A stretch of DNA of 64,000 bases from [Eubacterium] yurii (GTDB taxonomy: Bacteria > Bacillota > Clostridia > Peptostreptococcales > Filifactoraceae), in the NCBI GenBank assembly GCA_900167215.1, contig FUZS01000011.1, positions 1 through 64,000 of the forward strand. The letters are read 5' to 3'. Numbering within the stretch: position 1 is the first letter of the stretch; every line of letters begins with the position of its first letter. Shown here piece after piece: positions 8,753 through 16,824 of this stretch. The notes under the pieces were generated by a model. The model made no database searches. It saw only the letters and a program-made list of their open reading frames with translations, and had not been told where the DNA came from. The position numbers and the translations under genes are program-made.

Positions 8753-9424
8753 ATGAAAAAACAAACATCAGAAACCATAGAATTAGGGGTATTTTTGGCA
8801 TTAGCAGGCGGATTTATGGACGCCTACTCATATATTTGCAGAGGTGGAGTCTTTGCCAATGCTCAGACAGGCAATATACTGCTCTTTGGAGTACATATAA
8901 CTCAGGGTAATTTTGACGCATCTATAAAACACTTCACACCTGTATTATTTTTTTCTGCCGGAATAATAATAGCTGAAATCATAAAGTCAAAACTCAAAAG
9001 AAAAGTCAAATATCACTGGAGGCAAATAATATTACTTATTGAAATAGCAATATTTTTCATAGTATCTCAGATACCTCTTGACCACAATCTGCTTGCCAAC
9101 AACCTCACATCAATGGCTTGCGGTATGCAGGTGGAATCTTTTCGCACTATGTACGGCAATGGCATAGCAACTACCATGTGTATAGGCAACCTCAGAAGTG
9201 CCAACGAAAATATATTCAAATTTTTTGAAAGCGGTCAAAGTATTTCCCTAAAAAAAGCTCTACTTTATTTTTTTGTAATCATATGTTTTGCAACAGGAGC
9301 TATCTTGGGAAACATATGTATAAAATTCATCGGAACAAATTCAATTATGATATGTAATATCTTTCTCTTCATAGGAATTATTCTTATGTTTGAAGAACAC
9401 AGAAACACATTATTGGAGCTATAA
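8753..9424 (+). CDS. DUF1275 (YoaK-type) membrane protein
   Basis: The 223-residue integral membrane protein has about six hydrophobic segments. The pattern AGGFMDAYSYICRGGVFANAQTGN near the N terminus is the signature of the DUF1275 / YoaK family, as is SMACGMQVESFR in the fourth segment. The family has no firmly assigned function. The ribosome site AAGGAG lies six to seven bases before the ATG. A second DUF1275 gene starts nine bases after the stop, so the two are cotranscribed and may form a heteromeric membrane complex. Confidence 0.85.
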   Translation: MKKQTSETIELGVFLALAGGFMDAYSYICRGGVFANAQTGNILLFGVHITQGNFDASIKHFTPVLFFSAGIIIAEIIKSKLKRKVKYHWRQIILLIEIAIFFIVSQIPLDHNLLANNLTSMACGMQVESFRTMYGNGIATTMCIGNLRSANENIFKFFESGQSISLKKALLYFFVIICFATGAILGNICIKFIGTNSIMICNIFLFIGIILMFEEHRNTLLEL

Positions 9425-9433
9425 GGAGAATAT

Positions 9434-10129
9434 ATGTCGCATAGAAAACATCATAGAAAATTAGATATAAAGGTACTATTTTGGCTGACCTTACTTACAT
9501 TTACAGCAGGATATACCAATGCACTTGGCTTGGTATTTTTATCTCTGCCGCTTACTCACTACACAGGTAATATTACAAACCTTGCAGTCTCCCTTATAAA
9601 CAAGGGTAGCTTCGGTTCATTAAGGATAATACTTGCTATTATTTCCTTTTTTATAGGCGGTATGCTTTCAGGTATAATTTTTTACAAAAAACATGTAGGT
9701 TTTAGCAAAAAATTTGGCTTTGCCGGTATATGTAGCGGTGTAATGTATATAGCAGTAAATTTTCTAATCAGAAATGTCTATATGATTATAATTTCTACTG
9801 CTTTTATATCAGGACTGCAAAACGGTCTGCTCACCAGATATAAGGGTATGACAACTCGAACTACTCATATGACAGGATATATCACTGATTCCTCTGTATA
9901 TCTTGGCAGAGCCATTTCAGGAGATAAGGACGCCTTAACTAAGTTCAAATTCTTAGTTTTTAATATATTTTCTTTTTTCTTAGGCACTGTAATAGGAGTG
10001 TTTTCCATTGACAATCTAAGATTGACAGCCTTTATAATAACAGGTACACTCAAAATAATCACAGGAGTATACTATCTAATTTTTATAAATAAAAAAGACA
10101 TTCACCAAGTAATATTAAAAAACGAATAA
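9434..10129 (+). CDS. Second DUF1275 membrane protein (tandem paralogue)
   Basis: The 231-residue membrane protein has the DUF1275 pattern TAGYTNALGLVFLSLPLTHYTGN, a later SGLQNGLLTRYKGMTTRTTHMTG and about six hydrophobic segments. It diverges strongly from the gene upstream and has a basic N terminus (MSHRKHHRK). The ribosome site AAGGAG follows the stop codon of the first copy directly. The TRTTHMTG stretch is better conserved with typical family members than its counterpart in the first copy, so the pair looks like an old duplication with divergence. Function is unknown. Confidence 0.8.
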   Translation: MSHRKHHRKLDIKVLFWLTLLTFTAGYTNALGLVFLSLPLTHYTGNITNLAVSLINKGSFGSLRIILAIISFFIGGMLSGIIFYKKHVGFSKKFGFAGICSGVMYIAVNFLIRNVYMIIISTAFISGLQNGLLTRYKGMTTRTTHMTGYITDSSVYLGRAISGDKDALTKFKFLVFNIFSFFLGTVIGVFSIDNLRLTAFIITGTLKIITGVYYLIFINKKDIHQVILKNE

Positions 10130-10165
10130 TTTTGCTTATACAATCCTTGTACTTGACCTCCCTAT

Positions 10166-10798
10166 CTAATAGTCCTTATTATTGATTACATACATGGATA
10201 TTTTCAGCAATACAACAATCAGTATAGTGCAAAATCCTATAAGAGCAAGACCTATAATATTAGCAGGTATATTTTCAAATAGCTTTGCTACATTATTGTT
10301 TTCTCTAAAAATACCTTTGAGAACTGTTACGCTTGATATAGTCAAGACATTTATAAAAACTATCATAATCATCCTTGCCTTTTCTATCCCTAATTTTATA
10401 ATCAAAGGTATCAATATAGATGGAAATACCAAAGTACCCAGCATTGTGAGTATTGAGAAGATGACAGTATTTTCTATAGAAGTATTTGAACTTAGCAAAA
10501 ATATAAAGTTGCTCACTGCCCCTAATATAGAGAAAATAAAGCTGAAAAACAGCTTTCCAATTATATAATCTTTCCTTTTTACAGGAGTGGAAAATGCAAA
10601 TTGACAAAACTTTGATTTCGAATCATAATCAAAAATAGCAATCATTAAAATAAGAGGCGTAAGTATGCAGATAAATGAAATAGCATAAATATTCTTGCTG
10701 TAAAGTCCATAAATATAGGCAGCTATACAAGATAGGACTGTAAAAAGCGCATTTTTTTTCAAAGTCATTATATCTTTGTAAATTACTGCAATCATCAT
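10166..10798 (-). CDS. ABC-2 type permease (second paralogue)
   Basis: The 210-residue membrane protein has six hydrophobic segments of the ABC-2 permease type found with YtrB-like ATPases. It is clearly paralogous to the permease at 11171-11797: both open with an MIAxIYKDIxTLKK stretch and share FSTPxKRxxYIxxKxFF. An AAGGAG ribosome site serves either of two adjacent ATG codons; the second (10795) gives a protein start matching the paralogue. It is separated from the paralogue by 373 bases containing an intergenic repeat, so coexpression with the operon is uncertain. Substrate unknown. Confidence 0.8.
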   Translation of the reverse strand: MMIAVIYKDIMTLKKNALFTVLSCIAAYIYGLYSKNIYAISFICILTPLILMIAIFDYDSKSKFCQFAFSTPVKRKDYIIGKLFFSFIFSILGAVSNFIFLLSSNTSIENTVIFSILTMLGTLVFPSILIPLIIKLGIEKARMIMIVFINVLTISSVTVLKGIFRENNNVAKLFENIPANIIGLALIGFCTILIVVLLKISMYVINNKDY

Positions 10799-10855
10799 TT
10801 TCTCCTTTAACTTAATACTATTTATTGATGGATAAATTTACATGAAAGCTCGATT

Positions 10856-10976
10856 TATACTAATCACCATTTATAATGCCAAGAATGCTATTTTAATAAA
10901 TTACATGTTTTCAGATTGTCAATAATTTTGCCGAAATGAAATCACATAGATTTTTGATAGCTTTTTAGTATTATAC
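10856..10976. repeat. MITE-like intergenic repeat (copy C)
   Basis: An element of about 120 bases begins TATACTAATCACCATTTATA and ends TTTTTAGTATTATAC. The left end is shared with the repeats at 13113 and 61643. The inner block GTCAATAATTTTGCC is a diverged version of the one in the other copies. It occupies the gene-free interval 10799-11170 between the two permease genes. A partial inverted copy of the left end (GTGATTGGTATTAG) occurs near 11078-11091. Nothing else is visible in the interval. Confidence 0.6.
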
Positions 10977-11170
10977 TAAAGAGCAATTAAATAGTCCTAA
11001 AAATATATTAAGCATGCTTATTGAAAGCTAAAAAATAATATTTTAATAAGTCTAAATATATAAGATTTTATACAGTGATTGGTATTAGTTACTGTAATCT
11101 TGACTTTAAAATAAATTTTCAAAAAATAAGAACAAACATAATTATAACAAATCTCAGTATATATTCTACA

Positions 11171-11797
11171 TCAGTATTCCTTCTTGTTTATCATAGCTAT
11201 GGATATTTTAAGCAGTATAAAAACAAGTATCAAGCAAAATACAGTTAGACCAAGACCTATAATATAAGCAGACATATTTTCAAACAAAGCGACAACACTT
11301 TTAAGTATATCCACCCTTTCTTTTAAAAGCGTACCTAAACCTGCAAAAGCAAAGTATATAACTGCCAATATAATCCTTGCTTTTTCAACTCCGAATTTCA
11401 CCGCAAGTATTAGAAAAATTGTAGGAATTGTCAATGATATAAGTATTGTTAATATAGGGACAATAAACAAACTTTCAATAGGAGCTTTGTTATTAATTAA
11501 AAAAACAAGAGTTATAATTGCTCCCAATATTCCAAAGACAAGGCAAAAAAACATCTTTGAGATAATATAGGTACTTCTCTTAAGAGGAGTAGAAAAAGCA
11601 AAAATCTCAAATTTCGCCTTTGAATCGTAGGCCAACGATGAAATCATCAATGACATGGGAAATAAGGCATAGATAAAGGAAACTAAGAAAATTTCATTTT
11701 TCATAATACTTTGTCCAGTCAAAACTACTCCCATTATCAATACTAAGGCTAAGGTTTTTTTCAATGTAATTATATCCTTGTAAATTAGAGCAATCAT
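11171..11797 (-). CDS. ABC-2 type permease
   Basis: The 208-residue membrane protein has six hydrophobic segments and belongs to the small ABC-2 permeases paired with YtrB-like ATPases. Its start overlaps the stop of the ATPase gene by four bases (ATGA), so the two are translationally coupled and should form one transporter. It has the FSTPLKRSTYIISKMFF stretch shared with the paralogue at 10166-10798. Exported substrate is not predictable; related systems respond to cell-wall-active compounds, which is a family-level inference only. Confidence 0.85.
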   Translation of the reverse strand: MIALIYKDIITLKKTLALVLIMGVVLTGQSIMKNEIFLVSFIYALFPMSLMISSLAYDSKAKFEIFAFSTPLKRSTYIISKMFFCLVFGILGAIITLVFLINNKAPIESLFIVPILTILISLTIPTIFLILAVKFGVEKARIILAVIYFAFAGLGTLLKERVDILKSVVALFENMSAYIIGLGLTVFCLILVFILLKISIAMINKKEY

Positions 11798-12642
11798 TTT
11801 TCTTCTCCTTTCACAAAGTACAGCATAATCTCTTCAATAGACGGTTTTTTCATATTCAAATTCTTCGGAACCATATCTCTCTTGACCAAGACTTCCGCCC
11901 CGAATGAATTGACTCTTTTACCGATAATTGCTCTTTGGTCAAGATTTTGCATATCTTCATTTGATAACATACAGATAGCGTAGTCATCTTCAAGCCTGTC
12001 TTTTTCTTCCATTAAAAGTATCTTACCGTCATTGATAAAGGCAATGTAGTCAGCTATTTTTTCAAGGTCTGACAATATATGCGAAGAAATTAAGATACTG
12101 TGATTTTCATCCTGCATAAAATCCATCAACATTTCCAAAATTTCATCTCTAACTATGGGATCAAGTCCGCTGGTAGCCTCATCCAAAAGCAAAAGCTCTG
12201 CATTGTGAGAAAGTGCCATAGCTATGGACAACTTCATCCTCATCCCCCTTGAATAGCTTTTAATCAGCTGTTTTTCAGGCAGTTTAAACTTAGCTGTATA
12301 TTGAAAAAAAGCCTCCCTATCCCACTCATCATATACCATGGAGCAAAATTTTTCCAAATTTTTTAGACTCAACTCTTCAGGTACAAACAAATCATCAAAT
12401 ACTACCCCTATTTTATTCTTAATTTCAGTATTGGATGTATCACTTTCACCCAAAACCTCAATACTCCCTGAGTCCTTTTTTAGAAGCCCTAAAAGAAGTT
12501 TAATAGTTGTACTCTTTCCTGCTCCATTTTGACCTATGTAGCCTACTATTGTTCCTCTTGGGATGTTCAGATTGATAGGTCCAAGTGTGAAATTTTCAAA
12601 TTTTTTTGTCAAATCTTTAATTTCAATAGCAAAATCACTCAT
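11794..12642 (-). CDS. ABC transporter ATP-binding protein (YtrB-like)
   Basis: The 282-residue ATPase carries Walker A (GQNGAGKST), the signature SYSRGMRMKLSIA, Walker B (LLLLDEATSGLD) and the switch histidine (ILISSHILSDLE). The C-terminal extension of about 70 residues is usual for exporters of this class. It overlaps the GntR gene upstream by eight bases and the permease downstream by four, so regulator, ATPase and permease form one compact operon. All catalytic motifs are intact. Confidence 0.92.
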   Translation of the reverse strand: MSDFAIEIKDLTKKFENFTLGPINLNIPRGTIVGYIGQNGAGKSTTIKLLLGLLKKDSGSIEVLGESDTSNTEIKNKIGVVFDDLFVPEELSLKNLEKFCSMVYDEWDREAFFQYTAKFKLPEKQLIKSYSRGMRMKLSIAMALSHNAELLLLDEATSGLDPIVRDEILEMLMDFMQDENHSILISSHILSDLEKIADYIAFINDGKILLMEEKDRLEDDYAICMLSNEDMQNLDQRAIIGKRVNSFGAEVLVKRDMVPKNLNMKKPSIEEIMLYFVKGEEK

Positions 12643-13015
12643 AACTTCCCTCCAAAAAACTTTTTATCATCTGCATTATCTCTCTGTTAGACAGTCCTAT
12701 AATATCTGAAAACTCGATAATATCTTGAATTTTCTCTTCGATTTTCTTCAAGTATTCCTCACGAATCAGCTCCTTATTTTGCCTTGCGACAAAATTGCCC
12801 TTGCCTTGTACACTGTCGATAAATCCTTCCGCCTCAAGCTCGTCAAAGGCTCTTTTTGCAGTAATCATACTGATTCTAAGCTCCTTTGCCATAAACCTTA
12901 TCGACGGCAATTTATCACCGACTTGCAAATCTCCGGAGATAATCTGAGATTTTATCTGATTTTTAATCTGTAGATAAATAGGATCGTCACTTGAATTGTT
13001 TATTTGAATATTCAT
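12635..13015 (-). CDS. GntR-family regulator (YtrA type)
   Basis: The protein of 126 residues has an N-terminal winged helix (DDPIYLQIKNQIKSQII, LPSIRFMAKELRIS, AKRAFDELEAEGFI) and a short C-terminal helical tail, the layout of the YtrA subfamily that represses adjacent ABC transporter genes. I place the start at the ATG at 13015, because homologues begin MNIQINNSS and a ribosome site (AAGGTG) lies in front. The frame stays open 33 codons further upstream but runs through the operator. The stop overlaps the ATPase start. Confidence 0.88.
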   Translation of the reverse strand: MNIQINNSSDDPIYLQIKNQIKSQIISGDLQVGDKLPSIRFMAKELRISMITAKRAFDELEAEGFIDSVQGKGNFVARQNKELIREEYLKKIEEKIQDIIEFSDIIGLSNREIMQMIKSFLEGSYE

Positions 13016-13047
13016 ATTAAGGCACCTTACTGTTAATTGTGTACTTA

Positions 13048-13070
13048 CTGTTATTATAATACAATAACAG
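13048..13070 (-). promoter_or_regulatory. Palindromic operator over the -10 box of the GntR/ABC operon
   Basis: CTGTTATT, seven bases, AATAACAG is a perfect inverted repeat of 8 base pairs located 33 bases before the gntR ATG. A TATAAT on the minus strand (13053-13058) lies inside it, so binding would block RNA polymerase. Autoregulation by the GntR protein is the natural reading. A clear -35 box was not found. Confidence 0.55.
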
Positions 13071-13112
13071 TTTAATTTTTGCAAGAGGAATTTTATTTTT
13101 TTCTTTTTTACC

Positions 13113-13340
13113 AATACTAATCACTATTTATAATGCAAAGTGTTTATCACTAATAACATTATACTAAATTCTAATAAAATAATGGATAAGATCTTTTCAG
13201 AGCATTTGTAATAAAGTCATAAATCATATACTATTTTTAAAAACTATTGATTAAGATTATCAAAAGTATTATAGTTTATAAATTATCAACAATTTTACTG
13301 TAATTAAATCATATGGTTTTTTAATAGATTTTTATTATAA
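13113..13340. repeat. MITE-like intergenic repeat, composite (copy D)
   Basis: The right part (13160-13340) is the reverse complement of the element at 8377-8571: it starts ATACTAAATTCTAATAAA and ends AATAGATTTTTATTATA, with inner blocks ACTATTGATTAAGATTAT and TTATAAATTATCAACAATT. The left part (13113-13160) carries the alternative end AATACTAATCACTATTTATA seen in copies C and G. The junction suggests one element next to or inside another. No coding potential. Confidence 0.75.
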
Positions 13341-13344
13341 AATT

Positions 13345-13375
13345 CAAAACCGTCTACATCATTGTAAACGGCTTT
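13345..13375 (-). terminator. Terminator of the 168-residue membrane protein gene
   Basis: On the minus strand GCCGTTTACA and TGTAGACGGT form a stem with a four-base loop and one G-T pair, followed by TTTTGAATTTT. It lies 55 bases after the stop codon at 13431. The T run is interrupted, so efficiency may be modest. Confidence 0.6.
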
Positions 13376-13430
13376 AATACAAAAATCTACTAAAATAATA
13401 ATAAAATATTTTAAGTGTATCAATTACTTT

Positions 13431-13937
13431 TCAAAACATCCTAATTATAAAATATGCTACTGCTGAAAATATAAGCGCAACTACAGTCATAGCAACAGCG
13501 CCCTTTAAAAATCCTATAAAATGGAAAAAATAGTTTTTATTTCCCTCACAATCCTCTGTCCCCGGCAAGACAAAATACTTACAATTAAGAAGGCATATAA
13601 ACAGCCAATCCACTATTATAAGGTCTGTGAAATTCCAAAAAATACAAATAATCCAAAGGTGAAAAAAGATTGTAGCAAAGGTATAAGTACTTCCCTTATA
13701 TTGCAAAAGGACAAATGAAAGCAATAAGGCAATAAGTATTGTAAAACTTATTATAGCAAAGATTGATCCTTTTTTCTTGACCTCAGCTGTAAGTTCAGGT
13801 ATATTTGCTACTTTTCTTACCTCATCAGGATAGTCATGCTCTATGGTATGTGGAAAAACCCTAACAGAAATAGATACCATTATAATCCATAAAATCGACC
13901 AAACTATTGATTGCATAAATATAACTTGATAATTCAT
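13431..13937 (-). CDS. Uncharacterised clostridial integral membrane protein
   Basis: The 168-residue protein has four hydrophobic segments (about 5-25, 60-80, 90-115, 145-166). Between the first two lies PHTIEHDYPDEVRKVANIPEL and before the last PGTEDCEGNKNYFFHFIGF. I recall related clostridial membrane proteins with the same acidic loop (HxYPxEV...) and PGTED block, but no known function. It has its own terminator and stands alone between repeats. The two conserved loops would be the places to look for a ligand or metal site; that is inference. Confidence 0.7.
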   Translation of the reverse strand: MNYQVIFMQSIVWSILWIIMVSISVRVFPHTIEHDYPDEVRKVANIPELTAEVKKKGSIFAIISFTILIALLLSFVLLQYKGSTYTFATIFFHLWIICIFWNFTDLIIVDWLFICLLNCKYFVLPGTEDCEGNKNYFFHFIGFLKGAVAMTVVALIFSAVAYFIIRMF

Positions 13938-14036
13938 AATCCTACCTCTACTCCTTTGCTAATAATATAAGACAAAAATACCAATATAGCAAAAGACAAT
14001 TATATTACAAAATTTGTAATGCTATTTTTTGTGTAC

Positions 14037-14062
14037 AAAAAAAGCCACCATATAAGGTGACT
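14037..14062 (-). terminator. Terminator of ridA
   Basis: On the minus strand AGTCACC and GGTGGCT form a stem (one G-T pair) with a six-base loop followed by TTTTTTT. It begins ten bases after the ridA stop codon. Confidence 0.85.
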
Positions 14063-14072
14063 TGATTTTTCA

Positions 14073-14447
14073 CTATTTTGTTGCGAATACTTCTATTTCA
14101 ACTATTGCATCCTTAGGTAATTTTGCTACTTGTACGGCTGAACGAGCCGGAGGGTTGTTTGTAAAGTATGTTGCATATACTTCGTTCATTGCAGCAAAAT
14201 CGTTAATATCTCTAAGGAACACAGTAGTCTTTACTACGTTATCCATAGATGAACCTGCTGATTCAAGTATAGCTTTGCAGTTTTCAAGACTTTGTTTTGT
14301 AGCTTCTTTTATATCTTGTTTCAATTCTCCTGTTGCAGGATCGATAGGCAATTGTCCGGATGTTATTATCATATTACCAAAGCTCATACCTTGTGAGTAA
14401 GGACCTATAGCTCCAGGCGCATTTTTTGTTTCAAGAACTTGTTTCAT
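14073..14447 (-). CDS. ridA: RidA / YjgF family enamine-imine deaminase
   Basis: RidA hydrolyses reactive enamines and imines released by PLP enzymes such as threonine dehydratase. The 124-residue product has the family length and signatures: GAIGPYSQGM near the N terminus, SGQLPIDPATGE, and the C-terminal RSAVQVAKLPKDAIVEIE, in which the Arg (residue 105 region) binds the carboxylate of the substrate. An AGGAGG ribosome site precedes the ATG and a terminator follows, so it is monocistronic. It is unrelated to its neighbours. Confidence 0.95.
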   Translation of the reverse strand: MKQVLETKNAPGAIGPYSQGMSFGNMIITSGQLPIDPATGELKQDIKEATKQSLENCKAILESAGSSMDNVVKTTVFLRDINDFAAMNEVYATYFTNNPPARSAVQVAKLPKDAIVEIEVFATK

Positions 14448-14544
14448 TATTTTTCCTCCTAAATAAATTGATTACATTGACAGATTCATCATAGCAAATA
14501 TATGTATCAAAACAAATAAACTAACAGAAGACGGCAAATAACTA

Positions 14545-14733
14545 TCACTTATTCATCACAATAATTTCTCCGTTATATTTAAAATGTTTTGCAACTTTTT
14601 CGAAAAAAAACTGATGAAAATCAGGATTAATCGATATAAATTCGATATGATGAAAGCTGTCAACATTAGCTAATATTATATCACTTTTTGTAATTATTGT
14701 ATAGTGATAAAAGAAAAAAACCATATATATCAA
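14545..14733 (-). CDS. Short hypothetical ORF, possibly a gene remnant
   Basis: A 62-codon frame lies alone in the otherwise gene-free stretch 14448-14874. The inferred peptide (ISINPDFHQFFFEKVAKHF near its C terminus) looks more protein-like than random AT-rich frames and could be the tail of a small PH-like or membrane-associated protein. No ribosome site precedes the ATG, and the upstream bases are not coding in any frame I can follow. Either a decayed gene or chance. The rest of the interval shows no hairpin or repeat. Confidence 0.25.
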   Translation of the reverse strand: MIYMVFFFYHYTIITKSDIILANVDSFHHIEFISINPDFHQFFFEKVAKHFKYNGEIIVMNK

Positions 14734-14874
14734 TATTTATAACAGCTGCTTTCTTAGGTTTAATGTACTAAAAAATAAGCAAATATAATTATAGCAAATT
14801 TTTCAAAATAACTAAGTACATATCAGCATTGATTATGTTTTATATTGATAATATGGTTTATTATTGCTTCTAAC

Positions 14875-16137
14875 TTATATCTTTTCCATGTCTTCAACTA
14901 TTTCACTACTGTCTTGGACAGATTTTGTGTAAATATCCGGCAGTTTAGTATAGTCAATGCCGAGCATCTGACACATAACTCCTACTTCCTCCCAGTTGCC
15001 TGCCTCGTAGCTACGCAGTAAATGTAAGAGTTTATAAAGTAAGCCTTTTTCATTTAGCAGTGCATCTGAAATATCCCCTGAAAGATCCAGTGACTCAACA
15101 ATTTCTTTCATAGTCATATCAAAAAGTATGTCAAACATATCTATCATAGATGTAAGTATCATCTCTCCTTGATATTCCTTAAGTAGCGGAGTTTCTAATA
15201 TTATATTTTCTACAAAGGAAGTCCTGATTATTATCGTTCTTATTACTTCTTTATTGAGTCTGTCCCTATTTTTACCTCTTGTCTTAACTTCTTGAAAAAG
15301 TAGGATTTTCAGCCATCTGTTAAGCTTTTTGTATCCAAGTAAGGAAACTGCTCTTTGGATAGAATCTATTTTTATATAGATATTTGCTCTGATTGAATTG
15401 GCAATACGCAGTACTTTAAAGGCAAGTACAGGATCTCTTTCAATGTATTTTGAAATCTTTAGCAGATCTATAAATCTCTCACCTGACTGGGTAAATTTGG
15501 GAGTATTTAACTTTTTTATTATTTCAAGGCAACTTTTGACATTTATAGAGATGTAGTTACCCTTGTGTACTATTGGTTTGGCATAGTAAAATCCTTGAAA
15601 CAGCTTATAATTCAGTTTTAGTGCAAGATGGTGCATATTTTCATTTTCAACTTTTTCTGCCAAGAGTATCTTTTTTTTAAATTTTTCCTTTTTTGAAAGC
15701 TGTATTATTTCTTCTACCGAATTTGCCATAAAGTCAACTTTTATATAATCTGCAAGGTTGATGAACTCCTCATTTTTATAACCAACTTTATAGTCGTCAA
15801 TTGCTATTTTAAAGCCGACACGCTTAAGTTGTATCAATCTATTTACTATTATCTTTTCTTCTTCTACTGTTTCTAATATTTCAATGACGTGTTCAGTTGG
15901 AGAAAGTACATCCATAATATTGTCAAGAAGTAGGCTTCTATCAAAATTCAAAAACATTTTTTTGGATGTATCTATATCGTAGTTGAAAAAAAATGTATTG
16001 ACATTTGTAAGCACATCTACCGTCTTTTCAAGATCTGTACTTATGTCGTCCGTCACTTCATTTCTATATAAAAATTCATATGCAACAACCTTATTTTCCG
16101 TATTGAAAATAGGCTGTCTTGCAAACAGCATATTCAC
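14875..16137 (-). CDS. EAL-HDOD signalling protein (degenerate EAL)
   Basis: The 420-residue cytoplasmic protein has an N-terminal EAL-type domain (1-200) followed by an HDOD domain (210-400), the YuxH / CdgJ architecture. The EAL signature reads YEFLYR, the DDFGTG loop reads DDYKVG, and other metal-binding acids are missing, so c-di-GMP hydrolysis is unlikely. LFQGFYYAKP keeps the fold signature. Proteins of this class affect motility or biofilm formation as binding or scaffold proteins. It is the last gene of the motility supercluster, 22 bases after the preceding gene, and may carry a c-di-GMP-related input together with the PilZ protein at 23096-23755. Confidence 0.85.
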   Translation of the reverse strand: MNMLFARQPIFNTENKVVAYEFLYRNEVTDDISTDLEKTVDVLTNVNTFFFNYDIDTSKKMFLNFDRSLLLDNIMDVLSPTEHVIEILETVEEEKIIVNRLIQLKRVGFKIAIDDYKVGYKNEEFINLADYIKVDFMANSVEEIIQLSKKEKFKKKILLAEKVENENMHHLALKLNYKLFQGFYYAKPIVHKGNYISINVKSCLEIIKKLNTPKFTQSGERFIDLLKISKYIERDPVLAFKVLRIANSIRANIYIKIDSIQRAVSLLGYKKLNRWLKILLFQEVKTRGKNRDRLNKEVIRTIIIRTSFVENIILETPLLKEYQGEMILTSMIDMFDILFDMTMKEIVESLDLSGDISDALLNEKGLLYKLLHLLRSYEAGNWEEVGVMCQMLGIDYTKLPDIYTKSVQDSSEIVEDMEKI

Positions 16138-16159
16138 CTGAAAGCTCCTTAATTTTAAA

Positions 16160-16822
16160 TCAGTTAATCAGTACATCACTTATCTGTCTTAGAGAAGAAT
16201 TCGTTTCAAATTCCTTAATTCCGTATTTTAGCTTAGTGTTGATGTCCAATATATATATTATCTTCATAAATGACGCTGAATCTTCTACCAAGTTTTTTCT
16301 GCCTAAATAATCTGAAAGTGCATATTGATTAGTCTCTATCTCAGATAAAGCTACGTTCAAATTGTCTGAACTCGATATATATCCTCCGTTTTGCATCTGT
16401 ATTGAATACTTAACTCTGTCAAAATTTATCATCTCCATAAGCATCATCAGGTCGTTTTTGTGAGGATAGATGCCTTTGCTTACAAGCAAATCAGCTATCT
16501 CACTGTTAGTCATACCTTGTCTTATATTGAGCTTTACCTTTGTTTTTGCTGAATTTTCGTTTTTTTGTCCGTCATTTTTTAGCTTGGATTCTTGTTTAAT
16601 TTCTTGCTTTGCATTGACTTTTTTTGTCAATTCTTCTATTTCTTTATCTTTTTTTGAAATCTGAGATTTTAAATTAGTATTTTCTAAAATTAATTTTTCA
16701 TTTTGTATGTTAATATTGGATGGTATAGAGTCTTTTTTTTCAAATATGATAAAAAACAAAATGCTTATAGATATTCCAAGAAATATTCCTAATAAATATG
16801 AGAGCCTTACATTTGTATTCAT
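16160..16822 (-). CDS. Membrane-anchored coiled-coil protein with YceG/MltG-like segment
   Basis: The 220-residue protein has one N-terminal transmembrane helix (about 8-28), a coiled-coil, Lys/Glu-rich region (35-90) and a C-terminal region opening VKLNIRQGMTNSEIADLLVSKGI. That segment resembles the LysM-like entry motif of MltG/YceG endolytic transglycosylases, but the catalytic domain is absent. It begins two bases after the stop of the DUF6115-like gene, so it belongs to the motility operon. A role in placing or crossing peptidoglycan near the flagellar base is conceivable, but the function is unknown. Confidence 0.6.
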   Translation of the reverse strand: MNTNVRLSYLLGIFLGISISILFFIIFEKKDSIPSNINIQNEKLILENTNLKSQISKKDKEIEELTKKVNAKQEIKQESKLKNDGQKNENSAKTKVKLNIRQGMTNSEIADLLVSKGIYPHKNDLMMLMEMINFDRVKYSIQMQNGGYISSSDNLNVALSEIETNQYALSDYLGRKNLVEDSASFMKIIYILDINTKLKYGIKEFETNSSLRQISDVLIN

Positions 16823-16824
16823 CT

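Noticed and set aside
12635-13114. Longer GntR frame starting at 13114
   Set aside because: The added 33 residues would run through the palindromic operator and promoter; the ATG at 13015 has a ribosome site and fits homologues.
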